From NCBI GenBank assembly GCA_963724805.1, contig CAVRWA010000012.1:384900-448899 (forward strand): 64,000 bases of DNA, read 5' to 3'. Both the position numbers and the translations under genes were made by a program. This document shows positions 8,357 through 16,805 of this stretch, in pieces. How positions within the stretch are numbered: the stretch's first letter is position 1; each line of letters begins with the position of its first letter. The notes under the pieces are model-generated. The model was not told the DNA's origin, ran no database searches, and was given only the letters and a program-made list of their open reading frames with translations. This DNA comes from CAVQZA01 sp963724805. Lineage in GTDB: Bacteria > Actinomycetota > Thermoleophilia > Gaiellales > Gaiellaceae.

Positions 8357-10360
8357 CTAGTCGGACTTGATCACCCCGAGCTTGGCGGCCTTGACGCCGT
8401 AGTACTGCTCGAACACCTGGAGCGCCGCCGGGGCCGCCGCGGTGCCGCCGTGGCCGCCGTTCTCGATCAGCGCACAGACGACGAGCGGCGGCTTCCCACG
8501 CACCGTCTGACCGTCCGTCGAGCCGTAGCCGCACCACCAGGACTGATCCTTGAGGCCCGTGTAGCTGCCGATGTGGACGACCTTCTCGGCGGTCCCGGTC
8601 TTGCCGGCGACGCGGACCGGGAAGCTGCCGAAGATCGCGGCGGAGGTGCCGATACCCGCATGCGTCGCCTCGAAGAGCCCGTCGCGCACGACCGCGAGCG
8701 CGGCAGGATCGACGCCGCTCGGCTGCGTCACGCCCGTGTAGGACCGGAGCACGCGGCCGGGGCCGCCGCTCGAGCCGCCCTGCTCGATGTCCATCAGCAC
8801 GTGCGGAGTGACGAGGCGGCCGCCGTTCGCGATCAGCGAGTAGAAGCGCGCCATCTGCAGCGGTGTCACGAGCAGGTCCTTCTGGCCGATCGCGAGCTGG
8901 ATCGAGTCGCCCGGCTTCCAGAGCCGGTCGATCTGCCAGCAGCAGGGATCGGTCTTCCGCGTGAACGTCTTCTGCCGCCACTCGGGCGTCGGCAGCAGGC
9001 CGGCGGTCTCGGGGCCGACGTCGATGCCGGTCGTCTGGCCGAAGCCGAAGCGGCTGGCCCAGAGCTGAAGCGGATGGCCGCGCTCGGGCGGCAGGCTGTA
9101 GAAGGCCTCGCCGAGCCGGTAGAAATACGTGTCGCACGACGCGGCGAGCGCGGTCGGCAGCGTCATCTGCGAGTTCGCGAACGGGTCCCAGTTGTTGAAG
9201 ACCTGCCCGTGCGACTTGTAGGAACCGGTGCAGGGCAGCGACGAGTAGGGCGAGAGCAGGTGCTCCTGCATCGCCGCGAGCGCGGTCACGGGCTTGAAGA
9301 CGGAGCCCGGCGGATAGCCGCCTGCGACTGCGCGGTTCAGCGAGGGATAGTTCTTCTCCGCAGCCGTCCTCGCGGTCAGGCCTGCGTAGTCGAGCGCCTT
9401 CTGACCGACCCGGCCGACGTAGACGCCCGGGTTGTAGGTCGGATTCGAGGCGAGCGCCAGGATCGAGCCGTCACGGGGGTCCATCGCGACGATCGCGCCG
9501 CCGTCGGCCGCCCACTCGCCCGAGACGCCGATCCCGTACTTGATCGCGCGCTCGGCCGCCGCCTGCAGCTTCGTGTCGATCGTGAGCCGGAGCACGTTGC
9601 CGGCCCGCGGCGGCTGGGTGAGGGTGAGGTCGCTCCGCGGGCGGCCGAGCGAGTCGACCCGGAGCTTCGCCTGCCCGGCGACCCCGCGCAGGAGCGTGTC
9701 GTAGCTCGACTCGACTCCGGCCTGGCCGATCGTGTCGCCGGCGCGGTAGCCGAGCTTCCGGTCTGCCTTCAGCTGCTCGGCCGAGATCTCGCTCGTGTAG
9801 CCGAGGAGCTGCGCCGCAAGCGCGCCGTGCGGGTACTGGCGGAGGTAGGTCTGGGCGATCTGCACCCCGGGGAAGTCGTCCTGGTGCTCGTAGAGGTAGG
9901 CGACCTGCTCCTCGGTCACTCCCTGCTTGACGATCACGGGAGTGAGCGGGTCGCTGCCGCGCTGGTCGATCTCGGCGGCGACCTGCGCGATCGGGAAGGG
10001 CACGATCTTCTCGAGCTTGTGCAGGAGTGCGTACCGGCCGCGTTTCGGCAGGTCGGCCGGCCAGATCTGGATCTCCGTCCCGGCCCTGTTCGTGACGAGC
10101 ACACGGCCGTAGCGGTCGAGAATCGGCCCGCGCGGGGCCGGCACTCGCACGGTGCGCAGCTGGTTGTTCTGGGCGGTGCGCAGGTACTGCGAGCCCGAGA
10201 GCACCTGCAGTGCCCAGAGCCGCAGGAAGAGGATCGCAAAGATGCCGAGCGCGAGCATCCCGAGGATCGCGACGCGCAGCGCCAGCCTCGGGGTGACGCG
10301 GAACGGCTCCTCGACGTTCGGGCTCGGGGGCAGGAAACGCCCGGGGGTGGCGCTAGCCAA
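8357..10360 (-). CDS. mrdA: Penicillin-binding protein 2 (elongation transpeptidase)
   Basis: PBP2 cross-links peptidoglycan of the side wall. The 667-residue class B PBP has an N-terminal membrane anchor (about 27-50), a dimerisation domain, and a transpeptidase domain with SxxK as SVFK (about residue 352), an SxN-equivalent SCD (about 407) and KTG in AGKTGTAEK (about 587). The SCD in place of SxN is common in PBP2 enzymes. It overlaps mreD by 8 nt and precedes rodA, its functional partner. Confidence 0.95.
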   Translation of the reverse strand: MASATPGRFLPPSPNVEEPFRVTPRLALRVAILGMLALGIFAILFLRLWALQVLSGSQYLRTAQNNQLRTVRVPAPRGPILDRYGRVLVTNRAGTEIQIWPADLPKRGRYALLHKLEKIVPFPIAQVAAEIDQRGSDPLTPVIVKQGVTEEQVAYLYEHQDDFPGVQIAQTYLRQYPHGALAAQLLGYTSEISAEQLKADRKLGYRAGDTIGQAGVESSYDTLLRGVAGQAKLRVDSLGRPRSDLTLTQPPRAGNVLRLTIDTKLQAAAERAIKYGIGVSGEWAADGGAIVAMDPRDGSILALASNPTYNPGVYVGRVGQKALDYAGLTARTAAEKNYPSLNRAVAGGYPPGSVFKPVTALAAMQEHLLSPYSSLPCTGSYKSHGQVFNNWDPFANSQMTLPTALAASCDTYFYRLGEAFYSLPPERGHPLQLWASRFGFGQTTGIDVGPETAGLLPTPEWRQKTFTRKTDPCCWQIDRLWKPGDSIQLAIGQKDLLVTPLQMARFYSLIANGGRLVTPHVLMDIEQGGSSGGPGRVLRSYTGVTQPSGVDPAALAVVRDGLFEATHAGIGTSAAIFGSFPVRVAGKTGTAEKVVHIGSYTGLKDQSWWCGYGSTDGQTVRGKPPLVVCALIENGGHGGTAAAPAALQVFEQYYGVKAAKLGVIKSD

Positions 10361-10880
10361 GGAGCGACACCTCCCCCGAGCGCTCGGCGCTCCAGTCGCG
10401 CGGCGGCAGGAGCCGGCGGGCGAGGGCGTAGACCGGCGCAGTCAGCAGGAGGTTGAAGATCAGCCCCGGCACGAGCGCGTCGACGAGCACGACCCTCGCC
10501 GAGACGGCGTCGCCGAGCATGAAGTGGAGCGCGAGCGCGCCGAGCGCATAGAGGACGGTGACCACGGCCACCGAGACATACGGCGCGTGCACCCGGTCGC
10601 GACCGGTGGTCTCGCCGTAGCGGCCGATCCAGTAGGCGCCGACCGTGAGCAGGAGCGAGGTGAGCCCGAGCGTCCCGAGAGTCGCGGTGTCGAGCAACAG
10701 CCCTGCGAAGAAGCCGCAGACGGCGCCGAAGACCGCGCCGCGGAGCAGCGCGATCGAGAGCAGCGTCACGAGCAGGAGGTTCGGTGCGGCTCCGAACAGC
10801 GAGATCGACTGCATGACCGAGGCCTGGAGGACGGCGGCCACGAAGATCAACAGGCCCGCCTTGACTGCGTCGATCGTCAC
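10353..10880 (-). CDS. mreD: Rod shape-determining protein MreD
   Basis: MreD is the small polytopic component of the elongasome. The 175-residue product is almost entirely hydrophobic, with five predicted membrane helices, and has the family-like segment GAVFGAVCGFFAGLLLD. Sequence conservation is low in this family, so the call rests on size, topology and position between mreC and mrdA. Overlaps of 4 nt with mreC and 8 nt with mrdA indicate one transcript. Confidence 0.9.
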   Translation of the reverse strand: MTIDAVKAGLLIFVAAVLQASVMQSISLFGAAPNLLLVTLLSIALLRGAVFGAVCGFFAGLLLDTATLGTLGLTSLLLTVGAYWIGRYGETTGRDRVHAPYVSVAVVTVLYALGALALHFMLGDAVSARVVLVDALVPGLIFNLLLTAPVYALARRLLPPRDWSAERSGEVSLLG

Positions 10881-11824
10881 GGCAGGTGCGGGACCGGCTT
10901 GCGGCTGGCGAGGACGGTGACGGCGTCGAGCGCGCCGAGATCGACGAAGGCCTGCACCTGGATCTGCTTGTAGAGATCGGTGTCACTCTGGCCGACGCTC
11001 GTGACGCGCCCGATCGGGATCCCCACCGGATAGGAGGACGGGAGCCGGCTACCGAGCTGCGACCCGGCGGTGACGACGGTGTCGCCGACCTGCACGACCT
11101 GGTCTTTCGGCACACGGTCGAGGATCAGCGAGCCTGTGCCCTGGCCGTGGCGAAGGATCCCGAAGGCGCCGCTGCCGAGGTCCTTCGCGGCGACCGCGAA
11201 GGAGGCGTCGGTGAGCAGCGTCACGAGCGAGGCGCGGGAGGCGCGCAGCGTCACCTGGCCCACGAGGCCGTCGTTCGTCACGATTGGGGCGCTGGCCGGA
11301 ACCCCGTTGGCCGCGCCGGCAGAGATCACGATCTGCTGCTCGAACTCGCTCGGCGGCTGAGCGATCACCCGCGCGTTTACCGGGTAGTAGTCGACCGGGA
11401 AGCGCGGGCTGTCGACGTAGCGGAGTGCGGCCCGCAGGTGTGCGTTCTCCTGCAGCGCGGTCTGGTTCTGGATCACCTGCTGGCGGAGCTGGTCGACCTC
11501 GGCGCGCAGCCTCCCGTTCTCGGACTTCGCGTCGACGAGACCCTTGCCGTAGTTGTACGCGTCACGGAACGGCCTCGCGACGCGCTCGGCCCCAGTCTCG
11601 AACGGCCGCAACACGGTTGCCCCGGCGCTCTGGGCACCGTGGAGCACGCCGCCCTGCTCCTCGCGGAAGTAGACGGTGATCAGCGTCAGCGAGGCGAGCA
11701 CCAGCACGGCGACGACGAGGCGTCGCTTGAACGGGCCGTGGCCGCGGGAGGAGGGGTTCTGGGCGGTGGGGCGCTGAGCGGGCGATCCCAGCACCGCCAC
11801 GCGTGCTGAGCGATTGCGAGGCAC
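10877..11824 (-). CDS. mreC: Rod shape-determining protein MreC
   Basis: MreC is the extracytoplasmic scaffold linking MreB to PBP2. The 315-residue protein has a basic, disordered N-terminus, one membrane helix (about 35-52), a coiled coil (about 95-130, SENGRLRAEVDQLRQQVIQN) and the two-barrel MreC core with VIAQPPSEFEQQIVISAG and GLVGQV. Length is normal. It lies 39 nt downstream of mreB and overlaps mreD by ATGA. Confidence 0.93.
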   Translation of the reverse strand: MPRNRSARVAVLGSPAQRPTAQNPSSRGHGPFKRRLVVAVLVLASLTLITVYFREEQGGVLHGAQSAGATVLRPFETGAERVARPFRDAYNYGKGLVDAKSENGRLRAEVDQLRQQVIQNQTALQENAHLRAALRYVDSPRFPVDYYPVNARVIAQPPSEFEQQIVISAGAANGVPASAPIVTNDGLVGQVTLRASRASLVTLLTDASFAVAAKDLGSGAFGILRHGQGTGSLILDRVPKDQVVQVGDTVVTAGSQLGSRLPSSYPVGIPIGRVTSVGQSDTDLYKQIQVQAFVDLGALDAVTVLASRKPVPHLP

Positions 11825-11863
11825 GGACGCCCAAGGGTACCGCGAGACCCGGCGGGGTGTCGG

Positions 11864-12916
11864 TTAGTAGCGGTGGCGGCCGTTGCGGCTGCGGGCCTTG
11901 TTCGAGCGGTGGATCGCCTCGAACTCCTCCAGGCTGCGCCCCGAGCCGACCGCGACGCAGGTCAGCGGCGACTCGGCGAGGTGAACCGGCATCTGGGTCT
12001 CGTGGCGCAGGCGCTCGTCGAGCCCGGTGAGCAGCGCGCCGCCGCCGGCGAGCACGATCCCGCGGTCCATGATGTCGGCGGCGAGCTCGGGCGGCGTCTT
12101 GTCGAGCGTGGACTTGATCGCGTCGATGATCTGGATCACCGGGTCGTCGAGTGCGCGCCGAACCTCCTCGGACGAGAGGATCACGGTCTTGGGCAGGCCC
12201 GTGAGCATGTCGCGGCCGCGCACCTCGGCCTGCACCTCCTCGCGCATGTCGTACGCGGAGCCGACCTCGAGCTTGATCTCCTCCGCGGTCTGCTGGCCGA
12301 CGAGGAGCTTGTACTCGCGCTTGATGTGGTTGACGATCGCCTCGTCCATCTCGTCGCCGCCGACGCGGAGCGACTGCGAGACCACGATCCCGCCGAGCGA
12401 GATCACGGCGACCTCGGTGGTGCCGCCGCCGATGTCGACGATCATGTTTCCGGTCGGCTCGGCCACCGGCAGCCCGGCGCCGATCGCTGCCGCCATCGGC
12501 TCCTCGATCAGGTAGGCCTGGCGTGCGCCGGCGGAGAGGGTCGCCTCCTCGACCGCGCGCTTCTCGACTCCCGTGACGCCGCTCGGCACGCAGACGACGA
12601 CGCGCGGGTGCGCGAAGCGATGCTGGTGCACCTTCTGGATGAAGTGACGCAGCATCTGCTCGGTGACGTCGAAGTCGGCGATCACTCCGTCCTTGAGTGG
12701 GCGGATCGCGGAGATCGTTCCCGGGGTGCGGCCGAGCATCCGCTTCGCCTCGACGCCGACCGCGTGCACCTCGCCGGTGCGCTGGTCGATCGCGACGACG
12801 GAGGGCTCGGAGAGCACGATCCCGCGCCCGCGCACGTAGACGAGCGTGTTCGCGGTGCCGAGGTCGACGGCCATGTCGCGGCCGCCGAAGCCGGTCATGG
12901 AGGTAAAGAGACCCAT
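11864..12916 (-). CDS. mreB: Rod shape-determining protein MreB (bacterial actin)
   Basis: MreB polymerises under the membrane and positions the elongasome. The 350-residue protein has the actin-fold phosphate loops (AVDLGTANTLVYV and IVDIGGGTTEVAVI), the adenosine motif GIVLAGGGALLTGLDE and the conserved PSVVAIDQRTGEV. It leads the mre operon. A TACACT -10-like box lies 11 nt upstream of the ATG. The left inverted repeat of a RAYT element begins 26 nt upstream of the start, close to where the -35 should be. Confidence 0.97.
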   Translation of the reverse strand: MGLFTSMTGFGGRDMAVDLGTANTLVYVRGRGIVLSEPSVVAIDQRTGEVHAVGVEAKRMLGRTPGTISAIRPLKDGVIADFDVTEQMLRHFIQKVHQHRFAHPRVVVCVPSGVTGVEKRAVEEATLSAGARQAYLIEEPMAAAIGAGLPVAEPTGNMIVDIGGGTTEVAVISLGGIVVSQSLRVGGDEMDEAIVNHIKREYKLLVGQQTAEEIKLEVGSAYDMREEVQAEVRGRDMLTGLPKTVILSSEEVRRALDDPVIQIIDAIKSTLDKTPPELAADIMDRGIVLAGGGALLTGLDERLRHETQMPVHLAESPLTCVAVGSGRSLEEFEAIHRSNKARSRNGRHRY

Positions 12917-12942
12917 GGCGCCGACCGAGTGTAGCTTCCCCC

Positions 12943-13626
12943 GGGGTCAGGCACCCGGACCTGTCACGAAAGACGAGATGAAGCGTTGCAAGTCACGCGC
13001 AACTCGTCGGTCGAGATCAGTCTCCCCGTACGCTCGATCAATGGCGAGGCCTCCACGCGTCGCACCCCCGGGCGGCGTCTTTCACATCACCTCACGCGGA
13101 AACCGCCGACAGGAGATCTTCCTGGACGACCGCGATCGGCGGCGGTTCCTCGAAATGCTCGGCGACGCCGTCTCGCGCCACGCCTGGCGGTGCCACGCCT
13201 ATTGCCTGATGCCGAACCACTTCCACCTGATGATCGAGACGCCCGCCGCCGACATCTCAGCGGGAATGCACAGGCTCAACAGTGGCTACGCCCAATGGTT
13301 CAACCGCAAGTACGAGTTTGACGGACATCTCTTTCAGAGCCGATTTCACTCCGTCTTGCTCGAGAGCACCTGGCACCTCCTGGAGCTCTCGCGATACATC
13401 GTCCTCAACCCGGTAAGGGCGCGCCTCTGTCGCCAGCCGGCTGAATGGCGTTGGAGCAGTTACCGAGCGTGCATGGCGCTCGCTCCGAGCCCTGAGTTTC
13501 TGACTGTCGATTGGCTGCTCGAACAGTTCGGCGCCGATTCCCAGAGCGCCAGGATGGCGTTCCGGCGTTTCGTCGGCGAAGCGCTGACAGCTTGACCAAA
13601 TCGGACCGGTCCGGGTGCCTGACCCC
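12943..13626 (+). mobile_element. RAYT-type (HUH/Y1) element with perfect 19-nt terminal inverted repeats
   Basis: The ends GGGGTCAGGCACCCGGACC (12943-12961) and GGTCCGGGTGCCTGACCCC (13608-13626) are exact reverse complements and bracket a single Y1 transposase gene. The 684-bp unit fits a REP-associated tyrosine transposase locus. No target-site duplication is seen, as expected for single-strand transposition. It lies between the mreB promoter and the 3' end of maf. A related unit lies at 45504-46221. Confidence 0.8.
13041..13595 (+). CDS. REP-associated tyrosine transposase (Y1_Tnp, HUH family)
   Basis: The enzyme nicks and rejoins single-stranded DNA through a covalent phosphotyrosine. 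The 184-residue product starts MARPPRVAPPGGVFHITSRG, typical for RAYTs. It has the metal-binding HUH motif in YCLMPNHFHLM and the likely catalytic tyrosine in LNSGYAQWFN. The C-terminal ELSRYIVLNPVRARL block is also family-typical. The frame is intact. A TACGCT box ending 6 nt before the ATG suggests a leaderless transcript. It is flanked by perfect inverted repeats. Confidence 0.9.
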   Translation: MARPPRVAPPGGVFHITSRGNRRQEIFLDDRDRRRFLEMLGDAVSRHAWRCHAYCLMPNHFHLMIETPAADISAGMHRLNSGYAQWFNRKYEFDGHLFQSRFHSVLLESTWHLLELSRYIVLNPVRARLCRQPAEWRWSSYRACMALAPSPEFLTVDWLLEQFGADSQSARMAFRRFVGEALTA

Positions 13627-13652
13627 AGGACGGCGTCAGCGTGGCCACGGCT

Positions 13653-14237
13653 CTAGCCGAATCCGTACACGCCCGGGAAGCGCTCCGCGAGCAGGCGCAC
13701 GAGCCGGGCTCCGGGGAGACCCACGACGTTGAGGTAGTCGCCGGCGACAGCCGTCACGAGGCTCGCGCCGAGGCCCTGGATCGCGTACGCGCCCGCCCGC
13801 CCCTCCCACTCGCCCGCCGCGACGTACGCGGCCACGTCCTCCGCGCCCAGCCTGCGAAACGTCACCCGCGTCGAGTCGTGCTCGACGACCTCCCACTCCT
13901 CGGTCAGCAGGCAGAGGCCCGACACGACGACATGAGTCCGCCCGCCGAGGGCGGTGAGCACCGCCGCTGCCTCGACCGCGTCTGCAGGCTTGCCATGGAT
14001 GCGCCCTCCGAGGACGACCGCAGTGTCGACGGCGAGCACCGGGCGGCCCTTCGAGTCGCCCGCCACCGAGCGCGCCTTCTCCAGCGCATGCGTCCGGACG
14101 AGCCGGATCGCGTCGGCGTCGGGCGGGTCGACCTCCTCGTAGCGGGGCGCGGCGACGTCGAACGGGATCCGCAGCTGCTCGAGGATCGCGCGACGCTGCG
14201 GCGAGGTCGAGGCGAGCAGGAGCCGCGGCGCGCTCAT
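13653..14237 (-). CDS. maf: Maf-family nucleoside triphosphate pyrophosphatase
   Basis: Maf proteins hydrolyse dTTP, UTP or modified NTPs and are linked to septum control. The 194-residue product starts with the signature LLLASTSPQRRAILEQL and contains VLAVDTAVVLGGRIHGKP and EWEGRAGAYAIQG, all conserved in the family. The ATG at 14237 overlaps the upstream methyltransferase stop (ATGA). Length is typical. Substrate specificity cannot be read from the sequence by eye. Confidence 0.93.
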   Translation of the reverse strand: MSAPRLLLASTSPQRRAILEQLRIPFDVAAPRYEEVDPPDADAIRLVRTHALEKARSVAGDSKGRPVLAVDTAVVLGGRIHGKPADAVEAAAVLTALGGRTHVVVSGLCLLTEEWEVVEHDSTRVTFRRLGAEDVAAYVAAGEWEGRAGAYAIQGLGASLVTAVAGDYLNVVGLPGARLVRLLAERFPGVYGFG

Positions 14238-14998
14238 CCGGCCTTGCGCGCCCGCCAGATCTCCTCCGCGGGCCAGCGCCGGCCCCAGTCGGGCGTCGGG
14301 AGCGCCGGGTAGCGATGCGGCTCCGCATCCTCGGGCGCCTGGATCTCGATCAGGCCCTCGACCTCGAGCCCGTTCGCACGAAGGAGCCGGATCATCTCGC
14401 CGAAGGGGAGGTGGAACTCGATCCCGTCCTCGTCGGGCCATTCGAAGCGGTGCATGCCGAAGTAGTCGCGCAGCAGCTCCCGCCCGGGGGCCACCTCCTC
14501 CTCCTGGGCGCAGAGCATGTAGATGGTGCCGTTCACGAGGAAGACGAGCTCGCCGCCGGGCCGCAGCAGCCGCGCGGCCTCCGGGATCCAGCGGTACGGG
14601 TCGCACCAGATCGAGGCGCCGTACTCGGAGACGGCGAGGTCGAAGCTCGCGTCGGGGAGCGGCACGTCCTCGGCGCTCGCCTCGATCAGCGGGAACTCGA
14701 GCCCGAACTGCTTCTGCATCGCGCGGGCGGTCTCGAGCTGGGCCGGCGTGATGTCCACCCCGACCGGCCTGGCGCCCAGCCGCGCGAGGATCCCGGAGAC
14801 GTACGCGGTGCCGCAGCCCAGTTCGACCACGTCCTTCCCGGCCACGTTTGGGAGCGCTCCGAGCTCCGAGTCGGGAACGTGCCAGACGCCCCACTCGACT
14901 TCCTCGCACGCCCACTGGCGCGGGGCGCTCTCTGCGTACTCGGGCGCCCACCCGCTCCAGGCCTCGCGGTTGTGCCGGGCGTGGTCGGAGAGGCTCAC
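14234..14998 (-). CDS. Class I SAM-dependent methyltransferase (copy 2 of a tandem pair)
   Basis: This 254-residue enzyme has the Rossmann SAM site VVELGCGTAYVSGILARLG followed by an acidic loop at GVDITPAQLE and a motif IV-like FDLAVSEYGA. It shares its layout with the next upstream gene: a W-x-W start region, the core, then LLRPGGELVFLVN and a C-terminal RRWPAEEIWRARKAG. The two genes overlap by 4 nt and look like a tandem duplication that then diverged. The substrate is unknown. Confidence 0.85.
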   Translation of the reverse strand: MSLSDHARHNREAWSGWAPEYAESAPRQWACEEVEWGVWHVPDSELGALPNVAGKDVVELGCGTAYVSGILARLGARPVGVDITPAQLETARAMQKQFGLEFPLIEASAEDVPLPDASFDLAVSEYGASIWCDPYRWIPEAARLLRPGGELVFLVNGTIYMLCAQEEEVAPGRELLRDYFGMHRFEWPDEDGIEFHLPFGEMIRLLRANGLEVEGLIEIQAPEDAEPHRYPALPTPDWGRRWPAEEIWRARKAG

Positions 14999-15723
14999 GG
15001 CTTCCGCGCCTTCCAGATCTGCTCCAGCGGCCAGCGGCGCGCCCAGCCGAGGTCGTACCCGTACGTCGTCGTCGCATCCTCGGGCGGCTGCGGCTCGATC
15101 AGGTCATCGAGGACGAGCCCGTGGCGGCGGAAGAGGCGGATCCATTCGCCCACCGGGAGCTGGAAGGTGACCGCGTCGTCGTCCTCGCGGCGGTGCAGGC
15201 CGAAGTAGTCGGATTGAAGCGAGGGGACGACCCCGTCGACCTCGTCCCAGCAGATCCAGGCGAGCGAGCTCGTGAGGCTGAACGCGAAGAGGCCGCCGTT
15301 GCGGAGGACCCGCGCGACCTCGGGCACGACGAGACGCGGATCCGCGAAGGTCATCGCGCCGTGGTCGCAGAAGACGAGATCGAAGCTCTCGTCCGAGAAC
15401 GGCAGCGACTCGGCACTCCCGTGCACGAGCGGGAAGTCGGCGCCGGCCGCGCGCGCGTGCTCGAGCTGTCGCTCGGAGTTGTCGAAGCCGACGCAGCGCG
15501 CGCCCTGCGCCGCGAGCAGGATCGACCACTGCGCGGCGCCGCAGCCGAGCTCGAGCACGTCCTTCCCCTCCACGGCGCCGAGCACCTGCAGCTCGCTCTC
15601 CGGCAGCTGCCAGATCCCCCAGCGGGGCTCCGGGCGGCCGATGTGCTCGCGGTGCGTCTCCTGGTACTCGTCCGCCCGCTGATCCCAGAAGGCGCGGTTC
15701 CGCTCTGCGTCAGACGAGCTCAT
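14995..15723 (-). CDS. Class I SAM-dependent methyltransferase (copy 1 of a tandem pair)
   Basis: The product, 242 residues from the ATG at 15723, starts MSSSDAERNRAFWDQRADEY and has SAM motifs VLELGCGAAQWSILLAAQG and GFDNSERQLEHA. It ends RRWPLEQIWKARKP, nearly the same as the ending of the downstream paralogue. A longer upstream extension overlaps ndk and shows no conservation, so the ATG overlapping the ndk 3' end by 14 nt was chosen. The substrate is not evident. Confidence 0.85.
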   Translation of the reverse strand: MSSSDAERNRAFWDQRADEYQETHREHIGRPEPRWGIWQLPESELQVLGAVEGKDVLELGCGAAQWSILLAAQGARCVGFDNSERQLEHARAAGADFPLVHGSAESLPFSDESFDLVFCDHGAMTFADPRLVVPEVARVLRNGGLFAFSLTSSLAWICWDEVDGVVPSLQSDYFGLHRREDDDAVTFQLPVGEWIRLFRRHGLVLDDLIEPQPPEDATTTYGYDLGWARRWPLEQIWKARKP

Positions 15724-16129
15724 CGTCCGCGAACCAGAGCGCGATCTCGCGGGCGGCGGACTCGGGGGAGTCGGAGCCGTGGACGAGATTGTCCGGCATC
15801 GCAAGCGCGAGGTCGCCTCGGATCGTCCCCGGCCCCGCCTGCGCGGGGTTGGTGGCGCCCATCGTCTGGCGGACGGTCGCGATCGCGCCCTCGCCCTCCA
15901 CGACCAGCGCGAGAGTCGGCGCCGAGGTGATGAACGCGATCAGCTCGCCGAAGAACGGCTTCTCGACGTGCTCGGCGTAGTGCTGCTCGGCGAGGGCCTG
16001 GTCTACCCGGAGAAGCTTGGCGGCACGCAGCACGAGCCCGCGGCGCTCCAGGCGCATCACGATCTCGCCGGCCAGGCCGCGCTCGACCGCGTCGGGCTTT
16101 GCGAGGACAAGGGTTCTCTCGACGGCCAT
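15710..16129 (-). CDS. ndk: Nucleoside diphosphate kinase
   Basis: Ndk balances NTP and dNTP pools through a phosphohistidine. The 139-residue protein begins MAVERTLVLAKPDAVERGLAG and contains the active-site NLVHGSDS with His117. Length and order of motifs are standard. It shares a minus-strand cluster with maf, folC and valS and overlaps the first methyltransferase by 14 nt. Confidence 0.97.
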   Translation of the reverse strand: MAVERTLVLAKPDAVERGLAGEIVMRLERRGLVLRAAKLLRVDQALAEQHYAEHVEKPFFGELIAFITSAPTLALVVEGEGAIATVRQTMGATNPAQAGPGTIRGDLALAMPDNLVHGSDSPESAAREIALWFADDELV

Positions 16130-16142
16130 GGCCGCGGAGAGT

Positions 16143-16679
16143 CTATTCGGTGCCGCGTTGCGCGCGGCGTGGAGCCCTTAGCGCCGTAGGCCCGGACTCG
16201 AACGACGGCAGCGGCGCCGGCGCCGCCACCGGCGTCTCGCAGTACGGACAGATCTGCCAGAGCGCCTCGAGCGGCGCCTTGCACGAGACGCACGACTGCT
16301 TCAGCTTCGTCGTGCAGACCGGGCACACGAGGTAGGTCGCGTCGACCTCCGCGCGGCAGACCGGGCAGAAGAGGTCGCGCCGGGCGAGCCGCTGCTCCAT
16401 CGCCCTGATCTCGAGCTGGCGCTCGCGCGCGTCCTCGAGGTACTCCGGCGGCCGGAAGAGCATGTAGATGAAGGCCCCGAAGAACGGCGGGATCAGCCCG
16501 AGGATCACGGCCATCCCGACGAGCCACGGATCCTCGATGCGGCGGCGGGCGTCCTTGTACACCCAGTAGCCGACCGCGATCCAGAAGACGAAGAGGAAGA
16601 AGAACGCGAGGTTGCGGACGACGAGCCACGTCCCCGAGTTGAAGAAGTCGTGGATTCCTCCGAAGGTGCTAGCGGCCAT
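16143..16679 (-). CDS. Membrane protein with double zinc ribbon
   Basis: The 178-residue product has two or three membrane helices (about 18-42 and 53-75, around LVVRNLAFFFLFVFWIAVGY and GMAVILGLIPPFFGAFIYM). A cytoplasmic tail follows, with four CxxC knuckles: CPVC, CPVC, CVSC and CPYC. These form a double zinc ribbon. No enzymatic motif is present. It may be an anchored adaptor. It lies between ndk and a tiny membrane protein and has no close functional clue. Confidence 0.8.
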   Translation of the reverse strand: MAASTFGGIHDFFNSGTWLVVRNLAFFFLFVFWIAVGYWVYKDARRRIEDPWLVGMAVILGLIPPFFGAFIYMLFRPPEYLEDARERQLEIRAMEQRLARRDLFCPVCRAEVDATYLVCPVCTTKLKQSCVSCKAPLEALWQICPYCETPVAAPAPLPSFESGPTALRAPRRAQRGTE

Positions 16680-16691
16680 CCGTCCCCCAGC

Positions 16692-16805
16692 TCACAGAAG
16701 CAGTTTGCCGATCAAATAGCCGACTGCAAAGGCGAGCCCGACAAACGCCGCCAGAAGGAAGGCGGCGAACGCGAACACGCTCAGCTTGTCGCCGAACTGA
16801 GCCAT
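16692..16805 (-). CDS. 37-residue single-pass membrane peptide
   Basis: The product starts MAQFGDKLSVFAFAAFLLAA and consists of a short polar N-terminus, one hydrophobic helix of about 24 residues with glycines, and a basic turn near its end (GKLLL). The ATG lies inside the 3' end of folC (25-nt overlap), so it is probably co-transcribed. It resembles small membrane peptides that attach to larger complexes. No named family is recognised. Confidence 0.6.
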   Translation of the reverse strand: MAQFGDKLSVFAFAAFLLAAFVGLAFAVGYLIGKLLL

